A stretch of DNA of 64,000 bases from Mantis religiosa (Eukaryota; Arthropoda; Insecta; Mantodea; Mantidae). The translations under genes and the position numbers were made by a program. The notes under the pieces were generated by a model. That model did no database searches and had not been told where the DNA came from. It saw only the letters and a program-made list of their open reading frames with translations. Of the stretch, positions 31,034-44,000 are shown in pieces; positions within the stretch are counted from its first letter, which is position 1; each line of letters opens with the position of its first letter. The stretch is from assembly GCA_030765055.1 (NCBI GenBank), contig CM060958.1, forward strand, positions 84,023,994 through 84,087,993. Reading direction: 5' to 3'.

Positions 31034-31605
31034 TGTGACGAGCTACGTCACCTGTTGACCCCACTGATGAATAGCGAGACGCAGTAATGCTAACAGTCAT
31101 GTTGGTATGTCCGAATTGCGTTTTAGAGTGTCTGTTTCTTCCGGGAGAGTTGTTTTAGTACAAATCAGTTGACACAGTTATAAACCAGGATGACGCAGTC
31201 AACTATCCGACAGTTTTTTAAATTCATTAGAATTGCCTGGACTCCTACCTCACATTTTAAACTTAAAAGTAGTATCAGTTGTGATCATGCTACGTAACTT
31301 CAACCAAGCACGACTGTTCAATGGAACGAGACTGTGAAAAAGATAATGAATAACATCATCGAGGTAGCAATCATCAATGGAAAGTACAAAGGAGAGGATA
31401 TCTTTATTCCTAGTATTCCGAGGATTCTAATGGATTTAGCTTTTGATTTTAAGCGCCTTCAATGTCCCTTGCGTTAGGCCTTTGCGATGTTCATTAATAA
31501 ATCGCAATGGCAGTCGTTGGAAGTTTGCGGAATCATCTTGGACTTTCCCTGTTTCTGTCATGGACAATTGCAGTTTGCGTGTTAGTGTCTCGGAAACCAT
31601 AGTCT
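31034..31605. other. No feature assigned
   Basis: No coding region or repeat is recognised. Confidence 0.45.
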
Positions 31606-32110
31606 TCAGGGCGACCCATATAAACCTGAACCATTTTAATAGGCCATAACCTTTTAACCATTAATAAGACACATGTGTAACATTAGGAGAATATAATAAA
31701 CAATTGGGAGATTACATTAAACTATTTACATCTCAGAGAAAATGTTGGAAGTGTCCTCCACCAGCATCTACACATGTTTGCACTCGTCTCACTATATTCT
31801 CTGAAGTTTTACGGATAGTATCCTCGCCAATGTTACTTATTTCGTTTCGAATGAATTCCTTGAACATCAATTATCCGTGGCCTATTCTTGTAAATCTATT
31901 TTTAGATACCCCTACAAGAAAAAACTTCGGTGAGATTAGGTCAGGAGAACTGGGGGGCCACAGACATTTCGAGACTCTTCGATTATCAAGGAAACTGTAC
32001 AAGAGAGAGAGTGAACAAGAATAGGCCACTGACAGCTGATGTTCTCAAGGAATCCATTCGAACCAAAATAAGTAACATTGGGGAGGATACTCTGCGTAAA
32101 ACTTCAGAGA

Positions 32111-33042
32111 GTGTTTTTTTTTTTTTTTTTTTTTTTTTTTGTGTAATTTACGTCCTCCAACGTTAAGTCATATCGGACGATGAATGGAATGGGTGAAATG
32201 ATGCTGAAATGAGCACAGGGTTGGGACAGGAATTTGGAACTATTCGTCGTTAATTTCTCTCCATCTTTATCCACACGTTCGGGCGCAATTTGGTGCGGGA
32301 TTTCTATGTTTGAGATGGGATGCACGTTGACTTTTCGAAGATCCACGTCGAGAAGCCAGAAATAACAAATTCGTTGCACTTTGATTTGGTTTTTGATGAT
32401 TGTGCTTGATCAAATAAGAGTCATGAGAATCTTGATTTCAAGGCGTGGTTCAGAATAAAGTTTCGGAGAAGTCAAATTTTGTAACTATTTAATTGTATTA
32501 TTTAGATTACATTTTACTTGAACTTCCCTTCCCAGTCACTTCCAAAATATCGATCAATTCTTACTTTGTTACTTAAACAGATTCAAACTATTACTTAAAT
32601 GTTCTTGATCTTGCACCACTATTCATCACATTCACCATTACCAAACATCTCTATCTATACCCAGATTATTGATTTTTCGTAACTATCGTTACTCCTATCT
32701 TAATTTTGTGATTGGCCGATTTGATTCCACGTCACAACGTTACGTCATACAATTATTATTACGGCCAATCACAAAACTACATATATTTTTACTTGTTTAA
32801 ATTACGAAATAGACTTACATGATCATTTTTTTATAAATGTATAAACTTTTCATACCTTTTATATATAACTCAAAACTACTGTTACAGGGTCCATAGAGCT
32901 TACAGCTACCCGACATTCGTCTTTCAGGATAAGGGAAACCCCCGGAAAAACCTTATCCAGGTAACTCACCCTGACCGACGTTCGAACTCGGTACCTCTTG
33001 AACGTGAGGCAGACACGTTACCATCTACGCTACCGAGGCGGG
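32111..33042 (-). mobile_element. SINE-A copy inside the palindromic transposon
   Basis: The tail half lies at 32111-32221 and the head half at 32887-33042 (ending ..gaggcggg). The transposon sequence cagaga precedes the tail at 32105-32110 and recurs at 33043-33048. The poly-A tail appears as a T-run at 32114-32140. The two halves are parted by the insertion at 32222-32886. Confidence 0.8.
32222..32886 (-). repeat. Possible solo LTR inside SINE-A
   Basis: This block interrupts a SINE-A that is continuous in other copies. If the duplication is gggt (32218-32221 and 32887-32890), the insert reads TGTAACAGTAG..GTCCCA on the minus strand. These are TG..CA ends, with TATATAAAAGG about 20 bases in. 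If it is acagggt, the insert is an unclassified element. No coding region is present. Confidence 0.42.
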
Positions 33043-33241
33043 CAGAGAATATGGTGAGACGAGTGCAAACATGTATAGATGCTGGTGGAGGACACTTCCA
33101 ACATTTTCTCTGAGATATAAATTGTGTAATGTAATCTTCCAATTGTGTATTATATTCTCACAAAGTTGCACGTATGTCCTATTATTGGTTCAAAAGTTAT
33201 GGCCTATTGTAATGGTTCAGATTTATATGGATCGCACTGCA

Positions 33242-33723
33242 TGTTTACGTATCACAAAAAAGACAAACAAATATTGTTTATTAGGAAGTTTTAAATTGAT
33301 TAACTTAATTGTAACTGTGTTACCCCCAATTACAGAATAAATCATTAACTAATCCGAATTTGTTGTATTTATATACATAAGTTCAGACAACTTGTATTGT
33401 AGATATGAAGTTCGCCGGGTCAGCTTGTACCAAATAAATATTGACACAAAGGAATAGAACAAGTGATATCAGCCAAATACTTGAAGAATGCTGTACGCCG
33501 GTGCTAAACTTCCGTACTATTTCTACACAATTACATAAAGCAGCTGAATAGCGCGAGCGCCTTGAAAATGAAAGGTTATTGAAGATTTTGAACCAGTAAG
33601 AAGCGGATATCTCAGAAATGTTTATGGCTCAGAAAAAAAGGAATGAAAATAAATGGTATTTTAAGGACGTCTAAATTTTTTTGTGTATCTCGTTAAACGA
33701 GTGCATATAAAATTACTTCCAGC
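33242..33723. other. No feature assigned
   Basis: AT-rich, nothing recognised. Confidence 0.5.
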
Positions 33724-34033
33724 CCTAGTGAGTCAAGGTCTGCCAACCTGACTGCCGGCCTCACGCCCACATAAGCAATGTAGAGTTGGGCGATCATCCA
33801 ACCGATACGGGGAGGAGATGTGGACAGCATCTCGGCATTCCCTGCCGGAAAATTGGCTTTCGCAACCAGGGTTCGCTATCCATCGTAGCTCCTCAATCAC
33901 CTCACGATGCTGAGTGGGCACCGGTCCTATACCCGGGACTTAAAATCAGTACCACCAGGGCTGGGCATGATCCCGGGTCACATTCTGTGGCAGGGAACCA
34001 TAACATGACGCCTTAGCCCACTTTGCCACGGCG
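33724..34033 (-). mobile_element. SINE-D, tRNA-derived
   Basis: GC-rich island in AT-rich DNA. On the minus strand it begins ccgtggcaaagtgggctaagg, where TGGCAAAGTGGG resembles an A box. The B box is weak. The body runs to ..ttgactcactagggctg. There is one copy in the window, so the family call rests on the tRNA-like head and the sharp composition change. Confidence 0.5.
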
Positions 34034-34478
34034 CAGGATACTTCCAAAATAACAGGATTTAAATACTGTTTTAAAAGCTATGATTGTCATTTATTTGTCA
34101 CGCAAATGGCCTAAAGTATGGTGTTTTAATAAAAGTAGTTACAGTCATCTTTTAAAAATTAAAATGTGTATATACACTCTCCGTGTAAATAGTAGTTTTT
34201 GTAGAGGAGGGATTTCTTTGAAAAACGTTGTGTCCCATTTTCGGAATATGCAGAAGTGAAGTGCCAAGTTTGGTACTTGACAGAGAATGTAAAATACCAA
34301 ACAGACGCATTCATTTGCTATACAGACTGTCACAGAAGTGTACAGCTGACACAGGGACTTTGAAGATGGCTTGGAATAAAATCTCCCAGTTATTCTATAA
34401 TTAATGTTGCCACATATTGTCCTTTATGTACTTCAAATGTTATAAAAGAGTAATGAAGGTTCAAGGATCTCTTGTGGC
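34034..34478. other. No feature assigned
   Basis: Nothing recognised. Confidence 0.5.
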
Positions 34479-34645
34479 AGACATCAGAGCGATCCAATTA
34501 AGATGGTTTCATCATGTGATAATGACAGATTGCCAATAAAAGATATATGAACGGAATTGTACAGAAACAAAACATGGCCAGAGTGAGTATAACTACGAAG
34601 AAAGAATGCCGAAAGGGGACATGGGATGACAAAGATGAATGGAAA
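34479..34645 (+). pseudogene. LINE ORF2 C-terminal scrap
   Basis: With frame changes, the plus strand reads IRAIQLRWFHHV.. and ..ERMPKGTWDDK... This matches the IRWFGHV / GRPRKTWLD pattern at the end of LINE reverse transcriptase proteins. It is short and broken. Confidence 0.5.
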
Positions 34646-36593
34646 TTGACTACAGTCCTGAAGTGGGTGTAGTAAGATGACAATGACAACGTTTGGAGGG
34701 GAGACGTAGCACCTCGACTAATGAAATCTTTTGTGTTCATGCCCTTAAGGGCACCCCTAGGAGGCAGAGGGAGGTGAGAGGATAATAAGTGTGGTACAAC
34801 CAGCTTCCTGCCTCCACGCCATGTAAGTTTACGTGTCCCTTACGGGTTTCAGTGACCTCCCCAGATCCGTAGAATGAGGATTTTCAGAGAGCAATGCACC
34901 TACCATGCACGCTGAAACATCCACTGATTCTTGGAAACCTGAAAAGCCAACCAGAATGTAAGATAAAGTAAAAATAGAGGTGAATCGAAACAGAGAGACA
35001 AAAAAGACCGGAATATGTAATTATTCTACCCAGGGGAAACCCCGAAATAACCATTAGGGCAGAAAGATTGGCCATAGAAAATTCAAATTAACGCCACCCC
35101 AGTTCCCTTCGAAAGAGTTCAGTGTCTTTAGTTTTATAACTTTTCCGTATAAAATATCGCGAACTGAAGCAAATTGGTTTCCTTCTCTCATAACTTGATC
35201 TTTGACCTTCACGTGAGGTGAAGTTGAAAGTAGCTGTTAACACGATTTTGTTTCTTAAAGCAAGTCAGCTAAGGAATCCTTTCAAGCGACATGCCTGTCA
35301 GATTTGAGAAGCGATGTATAATCTTGTTGAATCTGAAGGCCAGCTGCCCTTAATCTGTCACCCGCCCTGATGATGTATGAGCTTGAGTGAAAACAAAATG
35401 ACAGTCGATAATACAGGAAGTTCTTGGTCTAAGTGTCGAAAAATGACTCATTTCCTGTCACTAAGAATGTTAGTATCTGGATATATCGTATATGGAAAGT
35501 CGATAAAATATTTGAAAGTCACGATGATAAAATTTTGTAATCAGGTATTTGTTAATAAATACTTCTCTTTCACAATTATTTTCGTTATAAATTAATCATT
35601 CAAGAAGCTGTGGTAATCAGCCACAAAGCATCGAGTTATCTAGATTGGTTTGGTAGGACAAGGCGTTATACTAAAACCAAATGCATTAAAAATATAGTCT
35701 CAGATCAAGAGCTAGGTTACACAGATCAGCCAATAAGGAGAGATGGCGTGGTCAGAACAATGCTTCCCCTAGGCCAATATGACTACCTGTCATAGCTGCT
35801 TAAATTCATCATAAATGCACCAGTTTTCTACATGGACTAAGAGAGTCCACACCCACATAAATGGGTTCGAACCCATGCGAATTTCATTGGCTGAGAACCA
35901 GAGTACCCGCTTCAAAGTCAATACTCGGTAGCCGCGGGACTAATGTCTGTATGTAATGAAGATAAACAATGCACTAATGTTTATAATGCAGTGCATTCTT
36001 CTAAAACAAATGAAATTTGTTTAAGCTACTTTCTAATATTTTAAGAGTTGACTGGCATGCAATTCTCGCTTACTCTAATATTTATATTCATTTAAAGGGT
36101 TTGTGTTCATATAAAAATAAATATGATATGATATGTTGCGATCTTAAATCGTCATTAACGTCTAAAAAATGTGAAGATCGCTTTATAAATGCAGCCCCAA
36201 TCTAGGGCAATTAATTATTGGTACACCAAATTTAAAAGACATCGTTTTTTCTTTCTTAAATATGAATTTTTGAAGGACGCCCAGGAACTGCTGTTATTGG
36301 TGAATATATTGTCCCTCTTCGACCAATGTATGATGATGACATTGAGTGTTTGGATCAAATATTGTAGATTTTATACGAAGGTTAGATGCGAGAAAATCTT
36401 GTCAATAGATTTCACAAAACCTGACTTCCGATCAAACTACAGGAACAATCTAAGATGGTACTTCAAATTTGATTTGGAATATCTTTACTGTGATAATGCC
36501 GGAAATAAAATCTATCTGCTCAATAGAACTTTAGAACAGAACCTAAATCTACAAACGTCGGACGAATATGCAGCGCTGGTAGGATCTTTTTAG
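34646..36593. other. Mostly unassigned
   Basis: No gene is supported. At 35826-35945 the minus strand has a B-box-like gggttcgaaccc and a head that could be a decayed tRNA-derived repeat, which I cannot confirm. The frames at 35377-35795 and 36189-36593 are AT-rich and have no family features. Confidence 0.4.
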
Positions 36594-36659
36594 TTTTTAC
36601 CTTCCAACGTAGGTCATGAGAAGGAACGAATTGGATGAAATAATACTGAAATCAGCCCA
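36594..36659 (-). mobile_element. SINE-A tail fragment
   Basis: Reverse SINE-A tail (..cttccaacgtaggtcat.., ..gatgaaataatactgaaa..) ends exactly where the mariner 3' half begins. Confidence 0.6.
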
Positions 36660-37209
36660 GAGTGTTCTGGGACAGGAAAGGCATCTTACTCATTGATTTC
36701 TTACCGCGTGGTCAAACAATGAAAGCAGATGTTTATTGCGAGACACTTAGGAAATTGCGCCGCGCAATACAGAATAAGCACCGAGGAATTCTGTCAAAAG
36801 ATGTTGTGTTTCTTCACGCCAACGCACGACCACACACTGCAAGCGCGACGAAAAACAGCCTACAGGGATTTGACTGGGACGTGTTTGACCAACCCCCGTA
36901 CAGTCTTGACCTCGCTCCTAGCGACCTTCATCTGTTTTTGCATCTCAAATCTTTCCTTGGCGGTCAACACTTCAACAATGACGAAGAGCTGAAAGAAAAT
37001 GTTCCCAACTGGTTGAAGACACAGGCGGCAAACTTCTATGAAGAAGGTATACAGAAACTTGTGCCACGCTATGACAAACGCCTGCAAAATTTCGGAAGTT
37101 ATGTGGAAAAGTAGTTTAAGAGTTGTAGAATTTTGTGTAATAATTTTTCTGTATCTGTACGCAATTTAATTTTATTACCAAACTGAACTTACTTTCTGGA
37201 CGTACCTCG
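36660..37209 (+). pseudogene. Mariner 3' half, second catalytic Asp lost
   Basis: The frame from 36662 to 37114 (150 codons) is the C-terminal half of a mariner transposase related to the 51.4-kb copy. It opens at FWDRKG and includes the third Asp (LAPSDLHLF) and the usual end (YDKRLQNFGSYVEK). The second catalytic Asp, expected in HDNARPH, is Ala (HANARPH). The first half of the gene is absent. The 3' terminal repeat (..ctggacgtacctcg) ends at 37209 before a TA. Confidence 0.85.
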
Positions 37210-37211
37210 TA

Positions 37212-37826
37212 TGTATGCATATGATGTCACAAGGGTGAATTGCTACGTGATATTTTTAAAATACAAATGCGAGTTTATTTCGGAAGGGTTTAGCCCATAC
37301 AATTGTACTTAAATCTCGTAAATGTGCTGATGACGCTCATTTATGCCTTTATGTTGCGGAAATCAAATACAGTTGCGGCAGTGAAGTAAGGAAACAGAGT
37401 TTGAACGCTTTTAAAATAAACACTTCCTGGAATCCTGGAAAACAAACATTCCCCAGATATACGAGAGCAGCTCCACACACGATACTGTAAACGTTTACGT
37501 CATCCACCAATAGGGAAAACTCTCTATGCATTTATTTGGTCCTCCCACTGGAACCCGTAAGCTTTTTGCAAAATTAAACCGTTCTGTATACACTTCAAGC
37601 TCTTCTGCTGAAATCACCAAGTGTTATAAATAACTTCTGCGAAACGCAAAGCAATAGAGATCACTTGATTGGACAGTTGGAGCACTTTTGTACGAGAATA
37701 ATGATCCAGGAATAGAACGGACATGTTCCGTAGTTTTTAGTTTTATGAAATAGTGCGGATTAATAGTAGCCATGTGACTTCAGCACATTCACTGTTAAGC
37801 AGATTTCAAAAACGGTTAGAGAAACT
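37212..37826. other. No feature assigned
   Basis: Nothing recognised between two mariners. Confidence 0.5.
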
Positions 37827-37918
37827 TACGAGGGCTGTTCAATAAAGAATGATCACAATCTTTTTTTGCGACAACGTTTACTCATGCTCATAATCTTGAT
37901 ACTCCTTCTCAAAATAGT

Positions 37919-38339
37919 CTACCCTGAATGCGATGCACTTCTCCCAGCTTTTCTGCCAGTCTTCAAAGACATGCTGGAAACCATTTTTGAGAGATTCTTC
38001 AAAATCGCCTCCGCAGCCTTCACCACTGCTTCTGATGATGGATAATGCCTCCCACGAAGGCGTTTCTTAAAGTTAGGGAATAGTAAAAAGTCACATGTGG
38101 ATAAATCAGGACTATAGGGAGGGTGAGGGATGCACTTCACGTTAATTTTTGCAAGATATTCAGCAACAACATTGGCCATATGCGGCCGCGCATTATCGTG
38201 GTGCAGCATCCAGCCTGCTTCACGGAAATGTGGTCTTTTGCACCTGATATGGACTTTCAAATTTTTCAGGACATTCCTGTAGTATTGTCCAGTTACTGAT
38301 GTGTGTGCAGGTACAACACGCTGATAAACCATTCCATGA
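37919..38339 (-). pseudogene. Mariner transposase C-terminal half
   Basis: Reads MVYQRVVPAHTS.. to the second Asp (LHHDNARPH) and the third (LSTCDFLLF). One A is missing in the A-run before the last 40 residues, as in the mariner at the window start, so the tail reads in the wrong frame. G2 interrupts the gene just upstream, and the rest lies at 46600-46830. Confidence 0.85.
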
Positions 38340-38343
38340 ATAT

Positions 38344-38741
38344 TGTCGCACCCTACATTAGAATAGATTTAAATATTTATTAGCTTTGGGGGAACCCGTA
38401 GCGGTAGAGCTAAACCATCTTAACAAACACTAGTTACACACCACGCGGTAGGGTGGACATGTTATTTTACTGATAATTAGCTTACCTGCATGGTGGTGGA
38501 AGGTGGAAGGCCCAGCGAAGGAAAACTCACAAGTGCATTTTAAAGGAGGTTTAATAATTTCAGACAACTTACATTCAATGAGGTTTGTGTCCCGGAGGGT
38601 TGCTACAAACACGTCCTCTCTCTCTCTGGTGGCGGCCGGTCGTCTGGGGAAGAGGATGTGCCATCCTCCTCCCCAGCGCAGCCAACGAACAAAGTTCAGC
38701 CTAGTGGCCCCAGGCCTGACAACCCATACAGGGTTGCCACA
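38344..38741 (-). repeat. G2 3' LTR
   Basis: 398 bp, TGTGGCAACCCTG..GGGTGCGACA on the element strand. It has six CT units in the variable tract, against five in the other LTR. Confidence 0.95.
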
Positions 38742-38752
38742 CCTCCCCCCGG
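38742..38752 (-). promoter_or_regulatory. G2 polypurine tract
   Basis: CCGGGGGGAGG on the element strand lies directly before the 3' LTR, the expected place for plus-strand priming. Confidence 0.8.
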
Positions 38753-41032
38753 ACCACAAGCTGTTGACCCAGGGTCAACAGAACAATTAATTACAAATGA
38801 AAAGAAACTCGCTCGAGTGATGGAACAAAACAAAAAAAAAAATTAGCATACAAACATCACAAACAGTATTACAAACATAAATCTTGTCTCTTGACGTTAC
38901 ACATTCGTTTCTTTACTCCAGTGTCTGTCTATAACTTTAATTAAAAAGCCCTAAAAGAAAAATAAATGAAGTTCAGCACTTTTCACCACTACTGCACCAA
39001 ACAAAAAAAAAAAAAAAAAAAAAAAAAAATAAGTTTCACAACCTGCCTGGACAGTACATTCCATTCCCACTGGTCTCACAAATGTAAAAAAAACTTGAAG
39101 CTTGCACTGCAGTCACTGATGAATAAAGACCACTGAATTGAGCACAATTGTACTTGCTCTACACTGAATAACAATGTGGGGCATTAATAGTTCTTCTGCC
39201 CCCAACACAGGTACGAAGTGACAGCACTAATAGCTGCCAAAGCTCTGACGAACAGTGGTCATAAAGGGCGGACCAGAGCCCGATGACACAAGGCAGTGTG
39301 GTAGGTTTAGCACTCCCATGGTGCAAACAGTTCGGTAGGAACAGTGTGGTGCAGCAGGAACGCAGATAAATAGGGCTGACTTGATACGTATCATCATACT
39401 ACAACATTATTTCCAAAAATATAAGTGTACGTCAATTACAGAAGACACAACTACATCATTAAAACAAACTTCACTTCTGAACAATAATAAATAATAAAAA
39501 AAAATTAGGTACACCCCATCTGGGTAGCAAGAGACATGCTAAAACTAAGATAATTTCCATCACTCGGCAATATATAGAGCTTACAAATTTTGACAAGATA
39601 AATCAAATAATCTTCACAAAAGAATACATAAAACGTAGAAATATCACAATCAAAACTTTACAAAAACCCCTTAGGGTAGAAATAATACAATACACACAGC
39701 ACAAAATAATTTGACCTTCCAAAACATTGAATAGAAATATTACAAATTTTCAAAATACCAAAACTTACAATTAGAGGGGTACCCCAAAATATTACACGTG
39801 GCCATAAACTTTTTAACAAAAACTGACGTGTACACTTAAACAAAAATGAGCTCAGTTTTTCTCTTTGTTTTACCATTATAATTTCAATCATATTTATTAT
39901 GTGCGCGCACTACTTAATATCATCAGTACTACCTTTCAAATCAACAAAACTACTTACAATCTACTAACATCAACATTTTGCATGCCAACAAAACTACTGT
40001 CACATTACTACACCAACAAAAAAAAAATCGTTCTACAACACAATACATAGAACAAAACTGAAAGAAAAATTAAGTTCTGGGGCCTCAAAATTTCACATCC
40101 TAGATACACAAAAGAGAAAATATAGTATCATGTCTTAGCCTATTCTAAAAACTTTTGTATACATTGAAGGGTACTTTTGCTTTTCAACATAAAACTTAGA
40201 ATTCAATAAACCATTAAAGCATACTGGTAATCACACAACTCCAAAATATATATCACTCTTAATCCAAAACAATTTTATCAAAATGTTCAAACTATTAGCA
40301 TCCTGCAATAAAGAGACAAAGTAAACATCTGTACTAGTAATGTGCTATCTCACAAATACCTGGTAACTATGGCGAGGATGACAAACAGAACATCCCCAGG
40401 TCTCAGCTTCATAACAGTCATTCACAAACCTCTCTGTGATTCAGGTTTTCCTCATCATCTTAGCATGCACATTTCAGCACCAATGCTAAACAAAACTCAA
40501 AAATACACTTAATTACTTGCATCGATAAGCACATTTCAGCCACTTTATCGAGCCTAAAACACTGGATTAACGGGCACATTACAGCAACCCGTTAACCAGA
40601 TAAACTTTACCTCTACATCTTTCACATAATCACACATAATTTCATTCATCCTTCTTATCGAGGTAGCACAGCACTATTCCAAAATGTAAACTTAAAATTA
40701 ATAAACAAAATTTCAATTTTCTAATCATTGCAAAATTTATCATAAAATGAGGTTATTCAACTCAAAACAGTTATTAGGGAACATATACTTTTAATATCAA
40801 TTAATTGTGACTTTCAATAATAACAATTGTATGTTCAACTTTTGACATCTAATTCATCAAACATCTATCCAATTATTGCCATTTGCCAATAATATACATC
40901 ATATTCCAAAACAAAATAGCTTAGCACACTATACACTAAATCTCAAAATTCACACTCAGAAATCAAGGGGCAATATACTTTACATACAACCTTTTTACAT
41001 TTAATGTGACACAAAAGAAAAGCAAAATGCAT
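38753..41032 (-). other. G2 long 3' noncoding region
   Basis: About 2.3 kb of AT-rich sequence lies between the pol stop and the polypurine tract. It holds an A-run at 39002-39029 and many short A-rich stretches. No frame exceeds about 90 codons apart from the overlap with pol, and none has envelope features. Confidence 0.75.
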
Positions 41033-44000
41033 TTACAGTCTATATGGTCCCACAGGATCAAAATATGGGAATATCCTAGAAACATGTACTGATTGTTCCT
41101 TAACTCTAGGAGCATTTGGTCGACGAACCACATAAGTAACAGGAGTAATTTGTCGAACAATTTCAAAAGGCCCAAAATATCTATGAAGCAATTTGGTACA
41201 TTTTCCCTTTTTCCTAATTGGAGTAAAAATCTTAACAAGCTGACCTACTGCAAAATGAGTATCTCTATGCTTAGCATCATATGTTTCTTTCTGTTTAATC
41301 TGTTGCTGATTAATATTATGGATGGCTACTTCACGAGCTTTCTGAATCTCTTCCAAAGTGTGCCGAACAAATAAATCATTTGAAGTGGCCTGAAGTTGCA
41401 CCTGATTTGGTAAGGAAGGTTCGCGACCATATATCAAATAGAATGGTGAAAATTTTGTAGTTTCCTGAACAGAAGAATTGTATGAAAAAATCACATATGG
41501 TAAAACATTAGACCAATTGCGCTGATTTGAATCCACAAAATGACTAAGACAATTTAGTAAAGTCTGGTTAAATCGTTCAGTAAGGCCGTTGCATGCAGGG
41601 TGGTATGAACTAGTAAAATGAGGGGAAACTGACAAAGCTTTCAAGAGTTCCTGGGTTACTTCACTCAGAAAGACACTACCACGATCAGACAGTAACATGG
41701 CAGGGGCCCCATGCCTGCAAATAATCTGATGTAAGATGAACTTAGTAACCTGGGGAATGGTAGCCAAAGAGAGAGGGGCAGCTTCAACCCACCTAGAAGC
41801 ATATTCTGTAGCAACTATGATATACTTATGACCCGACGTAGAACGAGGCAAAGGGCCTAACAAATCTATTCCCCAACGTTCTCCAATAAAGTTAACTGGA
41901 ATAGGCTGCAAAAGACCAGCAGGTTTTTGATTCTTAGGTGCCTTCCTAGACTGACAACTTGGACAAGTTTTCACAAAATGCTCAATATCTTTTTTCATAC
42001 CTATCCAGTAGTATCTTGAATTAATCTTACTAAAAGTTTTAGACAAACCTAAATGACCAGATAGTGGATCATCATGACATGAGGACAAAATTTCATGCTT
42101 TAACACCTCAGGAATGACTAGTAAATGCAAGGGACCAGTAGAACCCGAATTTTTCCTGTACAAGACATCACTTTTCAAAATATAGGTAGAAGCTTGACGT
42201 TGAACCTTAGCAGGAGCAGATTCAGGATCCTTAAGGGCATTAATAATTGGAGTCAGAACTGGGTCATCATTTTGTTTCTGAGCAACCTCAACTGGTGATA
42301 GCAAACAGGTAATTAGCTCATCAAGTTGTTCAATTTGATGCTCTTCAGGCTGTAACACAGGGAACCTTGACAAAACATCTGCGTCATTATGTTTCTTACC
42401 AGATTTATAACATATATCATAATCAAATTCCTGTAACTTTAGACTCCATCGAGCCAACCGGCCTGTCAAATCCTTTAAATTGTTCAGATAACAAAGGGAG
42501 TGATGGTCTGAAATAACATGCACTTTATAGCCATACACAAAAGTCCTGAAATGTGTTAAACCAAAAACGATTGCCAAAAGCTCTAACTCTGGTACACTGT
42601 AATTTCTTTCACATTTTGACAAAGTTCTAGAAGCATATGCAATAGGTCTAAGATTATCATTTACTTTCTGTAGTAAAACACCTCCTATTCCTAGACCACT
42701 AGCATCAGTGTGTAATTCTGTATAGGCTCCAGGATTATAATGAGCCAACACAGGGGCAGAAACAAGAGAGTTCTTTAACTGCTGGAATGCTGTTTGCTGA
42801 TCCGGGCCCCAAATAAAACTTTGACTTTTCTTGGTCAGCTGAATCAATGGATGGGCAATGTAAGAGTAATTCTTAATAAATTTCCTGTAGAAATTGAACA
42901 AACCCAAAACATTTCTCACGTCTCTAACATTCTTTGGGCGTGGTAGTTCTTTGATCACTGTAACTTTCTCAGAATCTGGGGAAATTCCATCTTTAGATAC
43001 TTCAAAACCCAATAACTTTATCTTTTCCATAGCAAAGAAACATTTCCCAGGTTTCAGTTTAAAATTATGCATTTCCAAACGTTGAAAAACAGCTTCTAAG
43101 TTTTCTAATAATTCTTCAAAAGTTTTGGCAAAAACAACAATATCGTCCAAATATGCTAAAGCTTTCTTAAATTTCAAGTCTCCTAACAATTTCTCAGCAA
43201 CAAAACTGAAAAATCTTGGTGCATTAGCAAGCCCAAAAGACAAACGTTCAAATTCATACTGCCCTTCATGAGTAACAAATGAGGTATACTTTTTACTATT
43301 CTCCTCTAAAGGAATTTGAAAGTATGCTGACAACAAATCTAAGGAAGCAAACCATTTAGCTTCTCCAAGGTAACTAAGGAGGTCATCAATAAGAGGCAAG
43401 GGAAAGGCTGAGTTTACTGTAACCTTATTCAGTTGACGATAATCTACACAAAACCGCATAGAGCCATCTTTTTTCTTTACCAACACAACAGGTGATGACC
43501 AAGGTGACTGAGAATCTCTAATAATACCAGCATTTTTCATTTCCTCTACTTGTTGGGAAATAATCTCTTTCTGCTTATGAGCTACCCTATAGGGTCGTTG
43601 CTTAATAGGTTTTTCATCCTTTACCTCTATTTTAAATTCAGCTACATTAGTTGAGCCTAAATCTTGCAATGAAGTGGCAAAAACATGTTCATATTTTAAC
43701 AACAGATTATGAAGATCTGACTTTTGAGCTTCAGTTAAGTTGGTATTAACATTAAATTCAAACTTTGGAGCGTTCAATGGAGTAACATCCTTAGGTGAAA
43801 CTGAGTTACTTTGAACAAATGCAACTTCATGAGCATTAGCTAATACAGTTTTAGCAAAAAGTGTTTGAGGAACAGCTGAATTATTATGTACTGGTATCAC
43901 AAAGTCCTTTGAAGATTTGCAAACTACAGGTGGAATAGAAATATTCTTCTTATGCATAATACTGGTAGAAGGCTCGAACATAACCTCATTTGTAATATCA

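Larger units (their letters stand above)
31606..33241. mobile_element. Palindromic DDE transposon with inserts
   Basis: The left arm (31606-31890) is an inverted copy of the right arm (32000-32110 plus 33043-33241). Each outer end reads cagggcgacccatataaacc or a variant. Each arm encodes the C-terminal end of a DDE transposase pointing outward. On the right, ..ADVLKESIRTKISNIGEDTL.. is followed, beyond the inserted SINE, by VRRVQTCIDAGGGHFQHFL and a stop. The left arm reads the same end on the minus strand, plus WPPSSPDLISP near the centre. It is a foldback derivative of an autonomous element and has no complete catalytic core. Confidence 0.68.

Noticed and set aside
38753..41032. Envelope gene in G2
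   Set aside because: No frame of sufficient length, signal peptide or membrane segment.
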